From Dactylosporangium siamense (lineage in GTDB: Bacteria; Actinomycetota; Actinomycetes; Mycobacteriales; Micromonosporaceae), in assembly GCF_016862795.1 (NCBI RefSeq), contig NZ_BONQ01000180.1:1-47570 (forward strand): DNA of 47,570 nucleotides. The letters run 5' to 3'. Both the position numbers and the translations under genes were made by a program. Below, one piece after another: positions 7,261-17,891 of the stretch (position 1 is its first letter; each line of letters begins with the position of its first letter). Under the pieces are notes generated by a model. The model worked only from the letters and a program-made list of their open reading frames with translations. It did not search any database and had not been told where the DNA came from.

Positions 7261-8100
7261 ATGACCTCATCGACCATCGCTCCGGTTACCGGAGTGCGCA
7301 TGGATCCGCAGTTCTTCCGCTTCGACGAATACGACGAGTTCGACCCAGAACGAGTCCTCGACGTGCTGCGGGGCCGCCGACTCGGCGTCATCTTCCGCGG
7401 CGTCATCCCGCTCGCCGTGCAGCAGGACCTGACCGCCCGGTTCTGGAACAGCCAGGGCCTCACGCGGCGCACCGGCGAGCCGTCATACCACGTGGGCGCG
7501 TACCACTGGAACAAGCCGGTCGACACCTACCTTGCCGAGACCAGCAAGGTTTCCGAGCAGGTCATGGACGTGCTCAACTGTGACGACTCGCCCTGGCACT
7601 GGTTCCGCGACCGCATGAACGACCGCCTGGCCGGCGACGGCGCCCGGCTCCGGACCGCCGAGATGAACGGCGAGCAGGCGTGCCCGGCGCTGGTGCGGGC
7701 CTGGAACAAGGAGGGCGAGTTCGCCCTCGAGCCGCACGAGGACGAGGCCCAGTGCCGCGACCCGCGCCAGGCCGGCTTCGAGGTCCAGCGGGTGCTCGAC
7801 TACGAGGTGTGCGCGACGAACATGTGCATCGAGCACGAGGGCGGCGGGCGGCTGGTGTTGTGGAACATCCGGCCCGACGACGACAGCCGGCGCCGCTTCG
7901 ACATCCTGCACTCCGGATTCTCCTACCCGCCGCGCACGCTGGACGGCATCGAGCGCGTCAACGTCGACATCCGCCCGGGTGACGTCTACGTCTTCAACGG
8001 CCGGCACGTGCACGCCGTGGACGCCACGCGCGGCAACCGCACGGCGATTTCGTTCCTGCTCGGCTTCATCGACGAGCAGACCGTCGTCACGTGGACCTGA
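7261..8100 (+). CDS. 2OG-Fe(II) oxygenase of unassigned substrate
   Basis: This 279-residue protein has a cupin-type non-haem iron motif: His159-x-Asp161 (EPHEDEA) and a distal His249 or His251 (NGRHVHAVD), followed by Arg in GNRTAISF, a likely 2-oxoglutarate contact. Carboxylate at the third ligand position indicates a hydroxylase rather than a halogenase, whose motif is HxG or HxA. It is first in an operon with the CmlA-like hydroxylase (40-bp gap), MbtH and hydrolase, so it probably tailors a free or carrier-bound amino acid. GAAGGGAA precedes the ATG. I cannot name the substrate; the fold class could be that of small free-amino-acid hydroxylases. Confidence 0.75.
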   Translation: MTSSTIAPVTGVRMDPQFFRFDEYDEFDPERVLDVLRGRRLGVIFRGVIPLAVQQDLTARFWNSQGLTRRTGEPSYHVGAYHWNKPVDTYLAETSKVSEQVMDVLNCDDSPWHWFRDRMNDRLAGDGARLRTAEMNGEQACPALVRAWNKEGEFALEPHEDEAQCRDPRQAGFEVQRVLDYEVCATNMCIEHEGGGRLVLWNIRPDDDSRRRFDILHSGFSYPPRTLDGIERVNVDIRPGDVYVFNGRHVHAVDATRGNRTAISFLLGFIDEQTVVTWT

Positions 8101-8140
8101 TCATCAGCCGGCGCACGCCGTCTCCCAACGAGGGAAGGTC

Positions 8141-9724
8141 ATGACCGAGCAATCGCGCTTCCTGCGCCCCAACGTCATCATCGAGCCGCTCGTCGACCGG
8201 TTCTACGCGTGGCACCACACCGTGGCGCCCGTCCAGGGCTCGTTGAACCTGTCGGTGCTGCAGCTGCCGATGCTGGAGTCATACCTGCAGTCGCCCCAGG
8301 TGCACGCGGCGGCCTGCAGCAACCCGGACCTGCGCGGGGGATACTTCGTCAACGTCCCCGAGTCCCGCGCCGGCGAGGTGCGCGACCTTGTCGCGGCGAT
8401 CAAGCGGGACCGGGCGCCGATGCTGCGCTTCGCCGAGGCGATCGGCGAGGCCGAGACGCTGGTGCGCCAGGAGGCCACCGGGTTCGACCTGACGCCGCTG
8501 TATCCGAAACTGCCCTCGGAGCTCAACGGGGTCGTCGAGCTGGCGTACGACTGCGGCAACCAGCCGACGCTACGCTTCATCGAGCCGGTCGCGTACCGCA
8601 GCGCCGCCTACCAGGAGGAGCGGCAGTCCGTCCAGCTGTCGATCGAGCCCGGCGTCGAGCGTCCGTTCATCCTCAGCACGCCGCGCCTGCCCTCGCCCGA
8701 CGTGCTCGAACTGGACATCCCGTTCCGCCACGACGGCCTGCGCGAGCTGTTCGCCGCGCGGCTCAACCCGACGACGCTCGGGCGGCTGCGGGAGGCGCTC
8801 GAGGTGCCCGACGCGCAGGTGCCGATGCTCGAGCGGCTGCTCACCGACGCACCCGGGCAATCGCCGGACCGGCACATCGAGTCCGGCGGCCGCATCCGGT
8901 ACTTCGGGCATGCCTGCCTGGTGATCCAGTCGCCGGAGGCCACGGTCGTCACCGACCCGTTCATCAACGCCGACACGAACTCGACCGGCCGGTTCCTGCT
9001 CAACGACCTGCCCGACCGCATCGACCTGGTCGTCATCACGCACGGCCACCAGGACCACATCGTGCTGGAGACCCTGCTGCAGCTGCGGGGCCGGGTCGGC
9101 GCCGTGGTCGTGCCGCGCTCCTCGCGCGGCAACCTCTGCGACCCGTCCCTCGGCCTGTACCTCAAGCACCTGGGCCTGCCGGTGCACGAGGTCGACGACT
9201 TCGACGAGGTCCAGTTCCCGGGCGGCAAGGTGACCGCCACCCCGTTCCTGGGCGAGCACGCCGACCTCGACATCCGCGGCAAGTCCACCTACTGGGTGGA
9301 GATCGCCGGCAAGAAGATCTTCATCGGCGCGGACTCGTCGGGCATCGACCCGACGCTGTACCGCTACATGCGCAACGACCTCGGCCAGGTGGACATGGCC
9401 TTCCTCGGCATGGAGTGCGACGGCGCACCCCTGACGTGGCTGTACCAGGCGCTGCTCACCCGGCCGGTGACGAAGAAGATGAGCGACTCGCGCAAACTGT
9501 CCGGCTCCAACGCCGCACAGGCCGGCGCGATCGTCACCGAGCTCGGCGCGCCCGAGGCGTACATCTACGCCATGGGCGAGGAGGACTGGCTCGGGCACGT
9601 GATGGCAACCAGTTACACCCCCGACTCGTTCCAGCTCAAGCAGATCGAGCTGTTCCTCGCGTGGTGCGCGGACAACGGGGTCAAGGCCGAGCACCTGCTC
9701 GGCCAGCGTGAGTGGCGTTGGTAG
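8141..9724 (+). CDS. CmlA-like diiron amino-acid beta-hydroxylase 1
   Basis: This 527-residue protein matches the two-domain plan of CmlA, which beta-hydroxylates an aminoacyl group bound to an NRPS carrier domain. The N-terminal domain starts FLRPNVIIEPLVDRF; the C-terminal domain is a metallo-beta-lactamase fold. Visible metal motif: H301-x-H303-x-D305-H306 (HGHQDH). Glu372 in LGEHADL sits where ordinary lactamase-fold enzymes have His and CmlA has a Glu ligand. Asp398 (GADSSG) and a late His (LGHVMAT) complete the set. The protein is about as long as CmlA. ATG 8141 has AGGGAAGG upstream. A paralogue lies at 17892-19484. The substrate residue is unknown. Confidence 0.85.
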   Translation: MTEQSRFLRPNVIIEPLVDRFYAWHHTVAPVQGSLNLSVLQLPMLESYLQSPQVHAAACSNPDLRGGYFVNVPESRAGEVRDLVAAIKRDRAPMLRFAEAIGEAETLVRQEATGFDLTPLYPKLPSELNGVVELAYDCGNQPTLRFIEPVAYRSAAYQEERQSVQLSIEPGVERPFILSTPRLPSPDVLELDIPFRHDGLRELFAARLNPTTLGRLREALEVPDAQVPMLERLLTDAPGQSPDRHIESGGRIRYFGHACLVIQSPEATVVTDPFINADTNSTGRFLLNDLPDRIDLVVITHGHQDHIVLETLLQLRGRVGAVVVPRSSRGNLCDPSLGLYLKHLGLPVHEVDDFDEVQFPGGKVTATPFLGEHADLDIRGKSTYWVEIAGKKIFIGADSSGIDPTLYRYMRNDLGQVDMAFLGMECDGAPLTWLYQALLTRPVTKKMSDSRKLSGSNAAQAGAIVTELGAPEAYIYAMGEEDWLGHVMATSYTPDSFQLKQIELFLAWCADNGVKAEHLLGQREWRW

Positions 9725-9745
9725 CACGACCTTCAGGAGGACGCT

Positions 9746-9967
9746 GTGCGTACGGTCAGCTTCGACTTCGAGAACCCCGAGGCGCGGTTCAAGGTGCTCG
9801 TCAACGAGGAGGAGCAGTACTCGCTGTGGCCGGGTGACCTGCCGGTGCCGGGTGGCTGGGCCGAGACGGGGGTGCACGCCTCCAAGGAGGAGTGCGACGA
9901 GTATCTGCGTAAGACGTGGACCGACATGCGGCCCAAGAGCCTGCGCATCGCGCTCGACGGGAAATGA
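9746..9967 (+). CDS. mbtH: MbtH-like protein 1
   Basis: This 73-residue protein has the family signature (NEEEQYSLWP, then VPGGW, then CDEYLRKTWTDMRP). MbtH proteins bind and activate NRPS adenylation domains. GTG 9746 has CAGGAGG 5 bases upstream. The gene sits 21 bp after the CmlA-like gene. It is nearly identical at the DNA level to the copy at 36744-36965, with five differences in 222 bp by eye. Confidence 0.95.
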   Translation: MRTVSFDFENPEARFKVLVNEEEQYSLWPGDLPVPGGWAETGVHASKEECDEYLRKTWTDMRPKSLRIALDGK

Positions 9968-9982
9968 TCGGGGCCACCGAGC

Positions 9983-10804
9983 ATGCCCCACGCCTTCACC
10001 AACAACATCCGCCTGGCGTTCGAGCGGCACGGCCGGGGTGAGCGGGTGCTGTTCATCATGGGTTCGTCGGCCAGCGGCCGGGCCTGGACGCTGCACCAGA
10101 CCCCGGCCGTCGTCGCCGCCGGATACCAGGCGATCACCTTCGACAACCGCGGCATCCCCCCGTCGGACGTGCCGCCCGGCCGGTACACGCTCGACGACAT
10201 GGTCGCCGACACCAAGGGCCTGATCGAGGGATTGGACGCGGCGCCATGCCGCATCGTCGGCACGTCGCTCGGCGCCATCATCGCGCAGGAGCTGGCCATC
10301 AGGCATCCGGAGCTGGTCCGCTGCATGGTGCTCATGTCGACGAAGTCCCGCTCCGACCCGACCCGGCTCGCACACTCGATGGCCTACCGCGCCCTGGCCG
10401 AGAGCGGAGTGCGACTGCCGCCGGAGTTTCGGGCGAGCATCACGGCGTTCGAGATGCTCTCCCGCGCGACGCTCAACGATCCCCAGGCCTCGGCCGCGTG
10501 GTTGGACACGCTCAAGCACGCCGCCGCGGCCGAGCCGCCCGGCTACGGCGGGGGACAGGAGTGGGTCGACCTGACCGTCGACCGGCGCGACGGCCTGCGC
10601 GGGATCACCGCGCCCTGTCGCGTCATCACCTTCTCCGACGATCTGATCACGCCGCCGCACCTGGGTGCGGAGGTCGCCGAGGCGATCCCGGACTGCGACC
10701 TCGTGGAGGTCGCGCAGGCCGGCCACTTCGGCTACCTGGAGCGCGCCGACGAGGTGAACTCGGCGATCCTGGAGTTCCTGGCCAAGCACGAGGAGCTGGC
10801 CTGA
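9983..10804 (+). CDS. Alpha/beta hydrolase, possible aminoacyl-thioesterase
   Basis: This 273-residue alpha/beta-fold hydrolase has nucleophile Ser95 in GTSLGA, an acid candidate in FSDDLITP and His248 in QAGHFGY. It is last in the operon after MbtH. In glycopeptide clusters a hydrolase of this kind (Bhp) releases a beta-hydroxylated amino acid from its carrier protein. The CmlA-MbtH-hydrolase set suggests a similar role here, or alternatively an editing thioesterase. That function is inference from context; the fold is clear. A hairpin terminator follows. Confidence 0.75.
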   Translation: MPHAFTNNIRLAFERHGRGERVLFIMGSSASGRAWTLHQTPAVVAAGYQAITFDNRGIPPSDVPPGRYTLDDMVADTKGLIEGLDAAPCRIVGTSLGAIIAQELAIRHPELVRCMVLMSTKSRSDPTRLAHSMAYRALAESGVRLPPEFRASITAFEMLSRATLNDPQASAAWLDTLKHAAAAEPPGYGGGQEWVDLTVDRRDGLRGITAPCRVITFSDDLITPPHLGAEVAEAIPDCDLVEVAQAGHFGYLERADEVNSAILEFLAKHEELA

Positions 10805-10831
10805 GGCCGGCTCAGTCACACCATCCCGACC

Positions 10832-10857
10832 GGAGGCGCCGCGCAAGCGGCGCCTCC
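10832..10857 (+). terminator. Hairpin terminator of the 7261-10804 operon
   Basis: A perfect 11-bp stem (GGAGGCGCCGC / GCGGCGCCTCC) with a GCAA loop lies 28 bp past the hydrolase stop. There is only a weak T run, as is common in high-GC genomes. Confidence 0.7.
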
Positions 10858-11236
10858 GTCGCGCGTTTCCCACCGTGCTTCTGGTGTTGCGATGGTGGCG
10901 CTCTGGAAACGCGTTCGAGGCGCTTGCCGGTCCGGCACCGGCGTGGCGAACATGGGTTACGACCGGTCAATTGCATACCAGTACCACCGAAAATCGGCTC
11001 TTACTCTGACTGACGATGTCGTGCGGAAAAGAGGCCGCCATCGCCCGGTTAGGAGTGCGAATTCGCGTTCGCCAGGCAGCGCAGAGCACACGTAAGGGTT
11101 TCAAGTGCGGATGTCGATGTCACGGCGTGCGGCCCGGAATGGGTTTCCGGGCTCGCAGCCTTCTCAACCGGGCCGACGAGACGCCTTCACGGCGTTGGGC
11201 CCCGCCATGTCGTCACGACTGGGAGATGAGCTCAAC
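10858..11236. other. Gene-free upstream region of the AsnO/VioC-like gene
   Basis: About 380 bp has no supported gene; short frames here lack codon bias. The part around 10960-11020 is clearly less GC-rich than its surroundings and probably holds the promoter. I found no StrR-type box in it. Confidence 0.4.
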
Positions 11237-12238
11237 ATGGATCGATTGCAACTCGAACACTCCGAAGTCGACCAGGTGAACCGGCTGCTCGACCGGCACG
11301 CGGACGAGCTGTGGCCGCTGGACACCGAGGAGGCGCTGCACCGCGCCGCGGTGCTGGCGCACCAGCTGCCCGAACGGACGCAGGACAGGGTCGCCGCCTT
11401 CCGGCTGGAGCAGACGTCCGGGGTGCTGTGCATCAGCGGCTACAAAGTGGACCAGGACCGCCTCGGGCCCACGCCGTCGCACTGGCGGGACCGGCCGGAT
11501 CGATCGCCGGCGCACCGCGAGGAGCTGGCGCTCGTCATGCTCGGCTCGCTCCTCGGCCACCCGTTCGCGTGGGCCACGCAGCAGGACGGCCGGCTGATCC
11601 ACGACGTCGTGCCCATCAAGGGCCACGAGCACGAGCAGCTGGGCTCCAGCAGCGAGGCGCTGCTGACCTGGCACACCGAGGACGCGTTCCACCCGCTGCG
11701 GGGCGACTACCTGACCTTCGCCTGCCTGCGCAACCCGTACGCGGCGGCGACCACCGTCGGCTACGCCGACCACCTCGACCTGCCCGACGGCGCTCGCGAG
11801 GTGCTGATGCAGGAGCGCTTCGGCATCCGGCCGGACGAGTCGCACCTGGCGAAGAACAACTCCGAGCCGGGCATGGACGCCTTCGACGACATCAACGAGA
11901 TGCAGCGCAACCCCGACCTGGTCGCCGTGCTGTTCGGCGATCCGGCCCAGCCCTACATCCGGGCCGACCCGTACTTCATGATCGTCCCGGACGGCGACCA
12001 GGAGGCCCAGTGGGCCCTGGACGCGCTGGTGAAGGCCATGGACAACGCGATGTTCGACATGGTCCTCGACGGCGGCGACTTCTGCTTCATCGACAACTAC
12101 CGGGTGGTGCACGGCCGGAAGCCGTTCACGCCCCGGCACGACGGCACCGACCGCTGGCTCAAGCGCATCAACCTGACGCTTGATCTGCGCAAGTCCCGCT
12201 CGGCCCGGCCGGTCGCCGCCGTGCGGGCCATCCACTGA
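11237..12238 (+). CDS. AsnO/VioC-type Fe(II)/2OG amino-acid beta-hydroxylase
   Basis: This 333-residue clavaminate-synthase-like oxygenase has facial triad His146-x-Glu148 (WHTEDAF) and His292 (RVVHGR), plus the 2OG-binding Arg in DRWLKRINL. The HxE variant and length fit AsnO (Asn), VioC/OrfP (Arg) and MppO (enduracididine) beta-hydroxylases. With a capreomycidine-synthase-like gene at 36979-38118, arginine is the most attractive substrate, but Asn or a guanidino amino acid cannot be excluded by eye. ATG 11237 is chosen (GGGAG about 12 bases upstream); ATG 11207 is an alternative. It is monocistronic, followed by a terminator. Confidence 0.82.
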   Translation: MDRLQLEHSEVDQVNRLLDRHADELWPLDTEEALHRAAVLAHQLPERTQDRVAAFRLEQTSGVLCISGYKVDQDRLGPTPSHWRDRPDRSPAHREELALVMLGSLLGHPFAWATQQDGRLIHDVVPIKGHEHEQLGSSSEALLTWHTEDAFHPLRGDYLTFACLRNPYAAATTVGYADHLDLPDGAREVLMQERFGIRPDESHLAKNNSEPGMDAFDDINEMQRNPDLVAVLFGDPAQPYIRADPYFMIVPDGDQEAQWALDALVKAMDNAMFDMVLDGGDFCFIDNYRVVHGRKPFTPRHDGTDRWLKRINLTLDLRKSRSARPVAAVRAIH

Positions 12239-12253
12239 GGTTTCCGTGGTCCG

Positions 12254-12314
12254 GCCCCGCCCGGACGGTGTCTTCCGCGGTCCCGGCGGACGACCCGTTC
12301 GGGCGGGGCACGTT
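12254..12314 (+). terminator. Terminator after the AsnO/VioC-like gene
   Basis: A long stem is formed by GCCCCGCCCGGACGG (12254-12268) and CCGTTCGGGCGGGGC (12295-12309), 15 pairs with one G-T wobble. ACGTTTTG follows, giving a U tract. Confidence 0.75.
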
Positions 12315-12359
12315 TTGTAGACGGACATTGCGGCGTCCTGTTATGTATCCGGTGCGGGT

Positions 12360-12388
12360 GTTCGACTGCTCGCGCGACCCAGTTGGAC
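12360..12388 (+). promoter_or_regulatory. StrR-type operator upstream of the second StrR-type gene
   Basis: GTTCGACTG, an 11-base spacer, then CAGTTGGAC. The left half matches the known StrR/Bbr consensus exactly, and the right half differs at two positions. It lies 116 bp upstream of the StrR-type gene, suggesting self- or cross-activation. Because dpgABCD follow in the same direction, it may drive them too. Confidence 0.85.
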
Positions 12389-12504
12389 AGGCGGCCGGGC
12401 CTGAGGCTCAACGAGGGGAATCGATCGGCACAGCGTGAACGACCCGCAGGCGGCGACGCGGGTCGGCGTTCGACCAAGGAAACACGAGCTTCGGGGGAGC
12501 TGCC

Positions 12505-13554
12505 TTGGAACAGCCGCACATACTCCGCATGCTGACCGACCGGCCCGCGCCGGCCGGCGAGGTGGGCGACGGCGGATCGGACCCGCCGCCCGGTCCGCAA
12601 CGCTCCGGTGACGTCTCGCCGGCGCAATGGGTGCCGGTCCGCTCCCTGCTGCCGGCGGACTCGCCGCGCCAACGCGGCGAGGACGTCAAGCACACGCAGA
12701 TGCTGTCGCGCATCGACGCCCGGCTCCCGCCGATCCTGGTGCACCGCCGGACGATGCGGGTGATCGACGGCATGCACCGCCTCGGCGCGGCGGTGCTGCG
12801 CGGCGACGAGCTCATCGAGGCGCAGTTCTTCGACGGCACCGAGCAGGAGGCGTTCGTGCTCGCAGTGCGCACGAACATCACCCACGGCATGCCCCTGTCG
12901 TTCGAGGACCGCGCACGGGCCGCCGAGCGCATCATCGTCGGCCAGCCGACCTGGTCGGACCGCGCCATCGCCGAGGCCGTGGGTCTCGGCGCCCGGACGA
13001 TCGGCAACATCCGCCGCCGCATGCGCATCCACGCCGACAGCGAGGTGCGGGCGCGCAAGGGCCGCGACGGGCGGGTCCGGCCGCTGGACAGCGCCGAGGG
13101 CCGCCGCCGGGCGTCGCAGATCATCACCGAGCGGCCCGAGGCGTCGCTGCGGGAGGTCGCGCGGGAGGCGGGCGTCTCGCCGTCGACCGTGCGCGACGTG
13201 CGCCGGCGCGTGCAGCTCGGCGAGGACCCGGTGCCGGTGCCACGCCAGCGGCGCGGCGCGGAGCCGCCGGAGGCCGCCGAGCCGGCCGAGCCGGCCGATC
13301 TGACCGCGCTGCTGCTCGGCCTGCAGAACGACCCCTCGCTGCGGCTCACCGAGTCGGGCCGCGCCGTGCTGCGCTGGATCTTTCTTCGTGCGATCCGCGC
13401 GGACGAACGACTTGATGTCATCGACAAGGTGCCGCCACACTGCACCTACATCATCGCCAACGTCGCGCGCTCATGCGCCGGCGAGTGGTCGCGCCTGGCC
13501 GATCAGCTCGAGCAGCTCGAGCAGGCCGAACGGCGCGACCCCGACTCCCCCTGA
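12505..13554 (+). CDS. StrR-type (ParB-like) pathway-specific activator 2
   Basis: This 349-residue paralogue of the protein at 1748-2734 has the same ParB-like core (VIDGMHRLGAA, FFDGTEQEAFVLAVRTNI) and two helix-turn-helix segments (WSDRAIAEAVGLGARTIGNIRRR and SLREVAREAGVSPSTVRDVRRR). It is expected to bind StrR boxes and activate biosynthetic operons. The start is TTG 12505, with GGGGGAG 5 bases upstream, the same Shine-Dalgarno as the paralogue. A StrR box lies in its promoter region. A hairpin and a short leader ORF separate it from dpgA. Confidence 0.87.
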   Translation: MEQPHILRMLTDRPAPAGEVGDGGSDPPPGPQRSGDVSPAQWVPVRSLLPADSPRQRGEDVKHTQMLSRIDARLPPILVHRRTMRVIDGMHRLGAAVLRGDELIEAQFFDGTEQEAFVLAVRTNITHGMPLSFEDRARAAERIIVGQPTWSDRAIAEAVGLGARTIGNIRRRMRIHADSEVRARKGRDGRVRPLDSAEGRRRASQIITERPEASLREVAREAGVSPSTVRDVRRRVQLGEDPVPVPRQRRGAEPPEAAEPAEPADLTALLLGLQNDPSLRLTESGRAVLRWIFLRAIRADERLDVIDKVPPHCTYIIANVARSCAGEWSRLADQLEQLEQAERRDPDSP

Positions 13555-13575
13555 CGCCGGGTCCCGGATCGACCC

Positions 13576-13599
13576 GCGCGGCCGGCCGCCCGGCCGCGC
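13576..13599 (+). terminator. Hairpin between StrR2 and the dpg operon
   Basis: A perfect 10-bp stem, GCGCGGCCGG / CCGGCCGCGC, with a 4-base loop and no T run. It may be a weak terminator or attenuator between the activator and dpgABCD. Confidence 0.5.
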
Positions 13600-13652
13600 C
13601 GCGTCGTGCCACGACCGGTCCGGCCGGCGGCAAACGAGAAAGGTGCCCGACC

Positions 13653-13715
13653 ATGACCTCCGTGGTAATCCGTCCGCGCAGTAAGCGACGCATGTGGGGC
13701 TGGACCTTCCGATGA
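13653..13715 (+). CDS. 20-residue leader peptide, translationally coupled to dpgA
   Basis: ATG 13653, preceded by AGAAAGG about 10 bases upstream, opens a 20-codon frame. Its TGA (13713-13715) overlaps the dpgA start as ATGA. The peptide is basic and ends in RRMWGWTFR, with two Trp codons separated by one Gly. The good ribosome site and exact coupling suggest it is translated and controls dpgA translation. The close Trp codons invite an attenuation model, since the pathway draws on aromatic precursors. I know of no homologue; function is inference. Confidence 0.5.
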   Translation: MTSVVIRPRSKRRMWGWTFR

Positions 13716-14965
13716 CCATCGCGATCGGCACGCAGACGCCGGACACAACCGAATCGGCTCTCCACCCGACCGCCGGGCCATCGGCAGGCCCGGCGGTCGT
13801 CGCGCTCACCCACCCCTGGCCCGTTCCCGCGCCCGGCGAGGCCGCGCCCGGCGCGACGGACCGCGCCTCCATCGCCGCCGCCACCATCGCCGGCGTCGGC
13901 ACCGCGGTCGCCGGCACGGCGTACTCGCAGGAGGACCTGCTCGACCTGTTCGCGATCACCGACCCGAAGGTGCGCTCGGTGTTCAGCAACAGCGCGATCC
14001 ACCGCCGCTTCCTCACCGTGCCGATCAGCCCCGACGGCGCTACCTTCGACGAGCCGCAGGGCGACCTGCTGCGCAAACACAAGGCCGTCGCCGTCGACAT
14101 GGGCGCGCGGGCCCTGACCGCCGCGCTCGCCGACGCCGGGCTCGGCCTCGCCGACGTCGAGTACCTGTGCTGCGTGACCTCCACCGGCTTCCTCACGCCG
14201 GGCCTGACCGCGCTGGTCATCCGCGAGCTCGGCATCGACCCCGGCTGCCACCGCGTCGACGTGGTCGGGATGGGCTGCAACGCCGGCCTCAACGCGCTCA
14301 ACGCCACGGCCAACTGGGCCAAGGCCAACCCCGGCCGGGTCGCCGTGATGGTCTGCGCCGAGGCGTGCTCGGCCGCGTACGTGATGGACTCCACGATGCG
14401 CACCGCCGTGGTCAACAGCCTCTTCGGCGACGGCGGCGCGGCCTTGGTGCTCGTGGCGCCGGACCCGGCCGCGGCCACCGCGTCCACTGCGTCCACTGCG
14501 GTCGAGGACCGCGGCGCGCCGCGGCGCCCGCGGATCCTCGGCTTCGCCAGCCGGATCATCACAGACGCGTTCGACGCCATGCGGTACGACTGGGACGACG
14601 CGCAGCACCGGTTCAGCTTCTTCCTGGACCCCGACATCCCGTACGTGGTCGGCGCGAACGCCTCGATCGTCGTGGACCGGCTGCTGGGCCGCGCGGGCCT
14701 GCGCCGCCGCGACATCGGACACTGGCTGGTGCACTCCGGCGGCAAGAAGGTGATCGACGCCGTCCGGGTCAATCTCGGGCTCACCCGCCACGACGTCCGG
14801 CACACGACCGGGGTGCTGCGCGACTACGGCAACCTCTCCAGCGGCTCGTTCCTGTTCTCCTACGAGCGGTTGCTGCGCGAGCGGGCCGTCGAGCCCGGCG
14901 ACTACGGGGTGCTCATGACGATGGGCCCCGGATCGACCATCGAAACGGCGCTGGTGCAGTGGTGA
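13712..14965 (+). CDS. dpgA: 3,5-dihydroxyphenylacetyl-CoA synthase (type III PKS)
   Basis: This 417-residue chalcone-synthase-like enzyme condenses four malonyl-CoA toward 3,5-dihydroxyphenylacetyl-CoA, the first step to 3,5-dihydroxyphenylglycine. The catalytic triad is visible: Cys189 (VGMGCNAGLNAL), His341 (WLVHSGGKK) and Asn374 (YGNLSSGS). The PVNSLFGDG-like region reads VVNSLFGDGGAA and the DpgA hallmark RSVFSNSAIHRRFL is present. An Ala/Pro-rich N-terminal extension of about 45 residues precedes the conserved core. ATG 13712 is chosen over GTG 13694 because of the ATGA overlap with the leader ORF. It is first of four overlapping dpg genes. Confidence 0.95.
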   Translation: MTIAIGTQTPDTTESALHPTAGPSAGPAVVALTHPWPVPAPGEAAPGATDRASIAAATIAGVGTAVAGTAYSQEDLLDLFAITDPKVRSVFSNSAIHRRFLTVPISPDGATFDEPQGDLLRKHKAVAVDMGARALTAALADAGLGLADVEYLCCVTSTGFLTPGLTALVIRELGIDPGCHRVDVVGMGCNAGLNALNATANWAKANPGRVAVMVCAEACSAAYVMDSTMRTAVVNSLFGDGGAALVLVAPDPAAATASTASTAVEDRGAPRRPRILGFASRIITDAFDAMRYDWDDAQHRFSFFLDPDIPYVVGANASIVVDRLLGRAGLRRRDIGHWLVHSGGKKVIDAVRVNLGLTRHDVRHTTGVLRDYGNLSSGSFLFSYERLLRERAVEPGDYGVLMTMGPGSTIETALVQW

Positions 14966-14976
14966 CGGGGGCGGCA

Positions 14977-17791
<2,815 letters not shown>

Positions 17792-17800
<9 letters not shown>

Positions 17801-17847
17801 GCGAAGCAGGACGGCAAAAGGCCGGTAGGCGAAGCAGGACAGCAAAA
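17792..17847. repeat. 28-bp tandem duplication over the dpgD stop codon
   Basis: Two adjacent 28-bp copies (17792-17819 and 17820-17847) begin GGCCGGTAGGCGAAGCAGGA and end CAAAA, differing at one base. The first contains the dpgD TAG; the second ends in the A run of the terminator stem. Confidence 0.9.
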
Positions 17848-17878
17848 GGCCGGCGGAGTCACACTCCGCCGGCCTTTT
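17844..17878. terminator. Bidirectional terminator between dpgD and the second CmlA-like gene
   Basis: The stem AAAAGGCCGGCGGAGT / ACTCCGCCGGCCTTTT is a perfect 16 bp with a 3-base loop. A and T runs on its flanks let it terminate both the plus-strand dpg operon and the convergent minus-strand gene ending at 17892. Confidence 0.92.
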
Positions 17879-17891
17879 CGCGTCGCCCGGG

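Noticed and set aside
8141..9724. Ordinary metallo-beta-lactamase resistance enzyme
   Set aside because: The length, the N-terminal domain and Glu in place of the usual metal-binding His match CmlA-type hydroxylases rather than lactamases.
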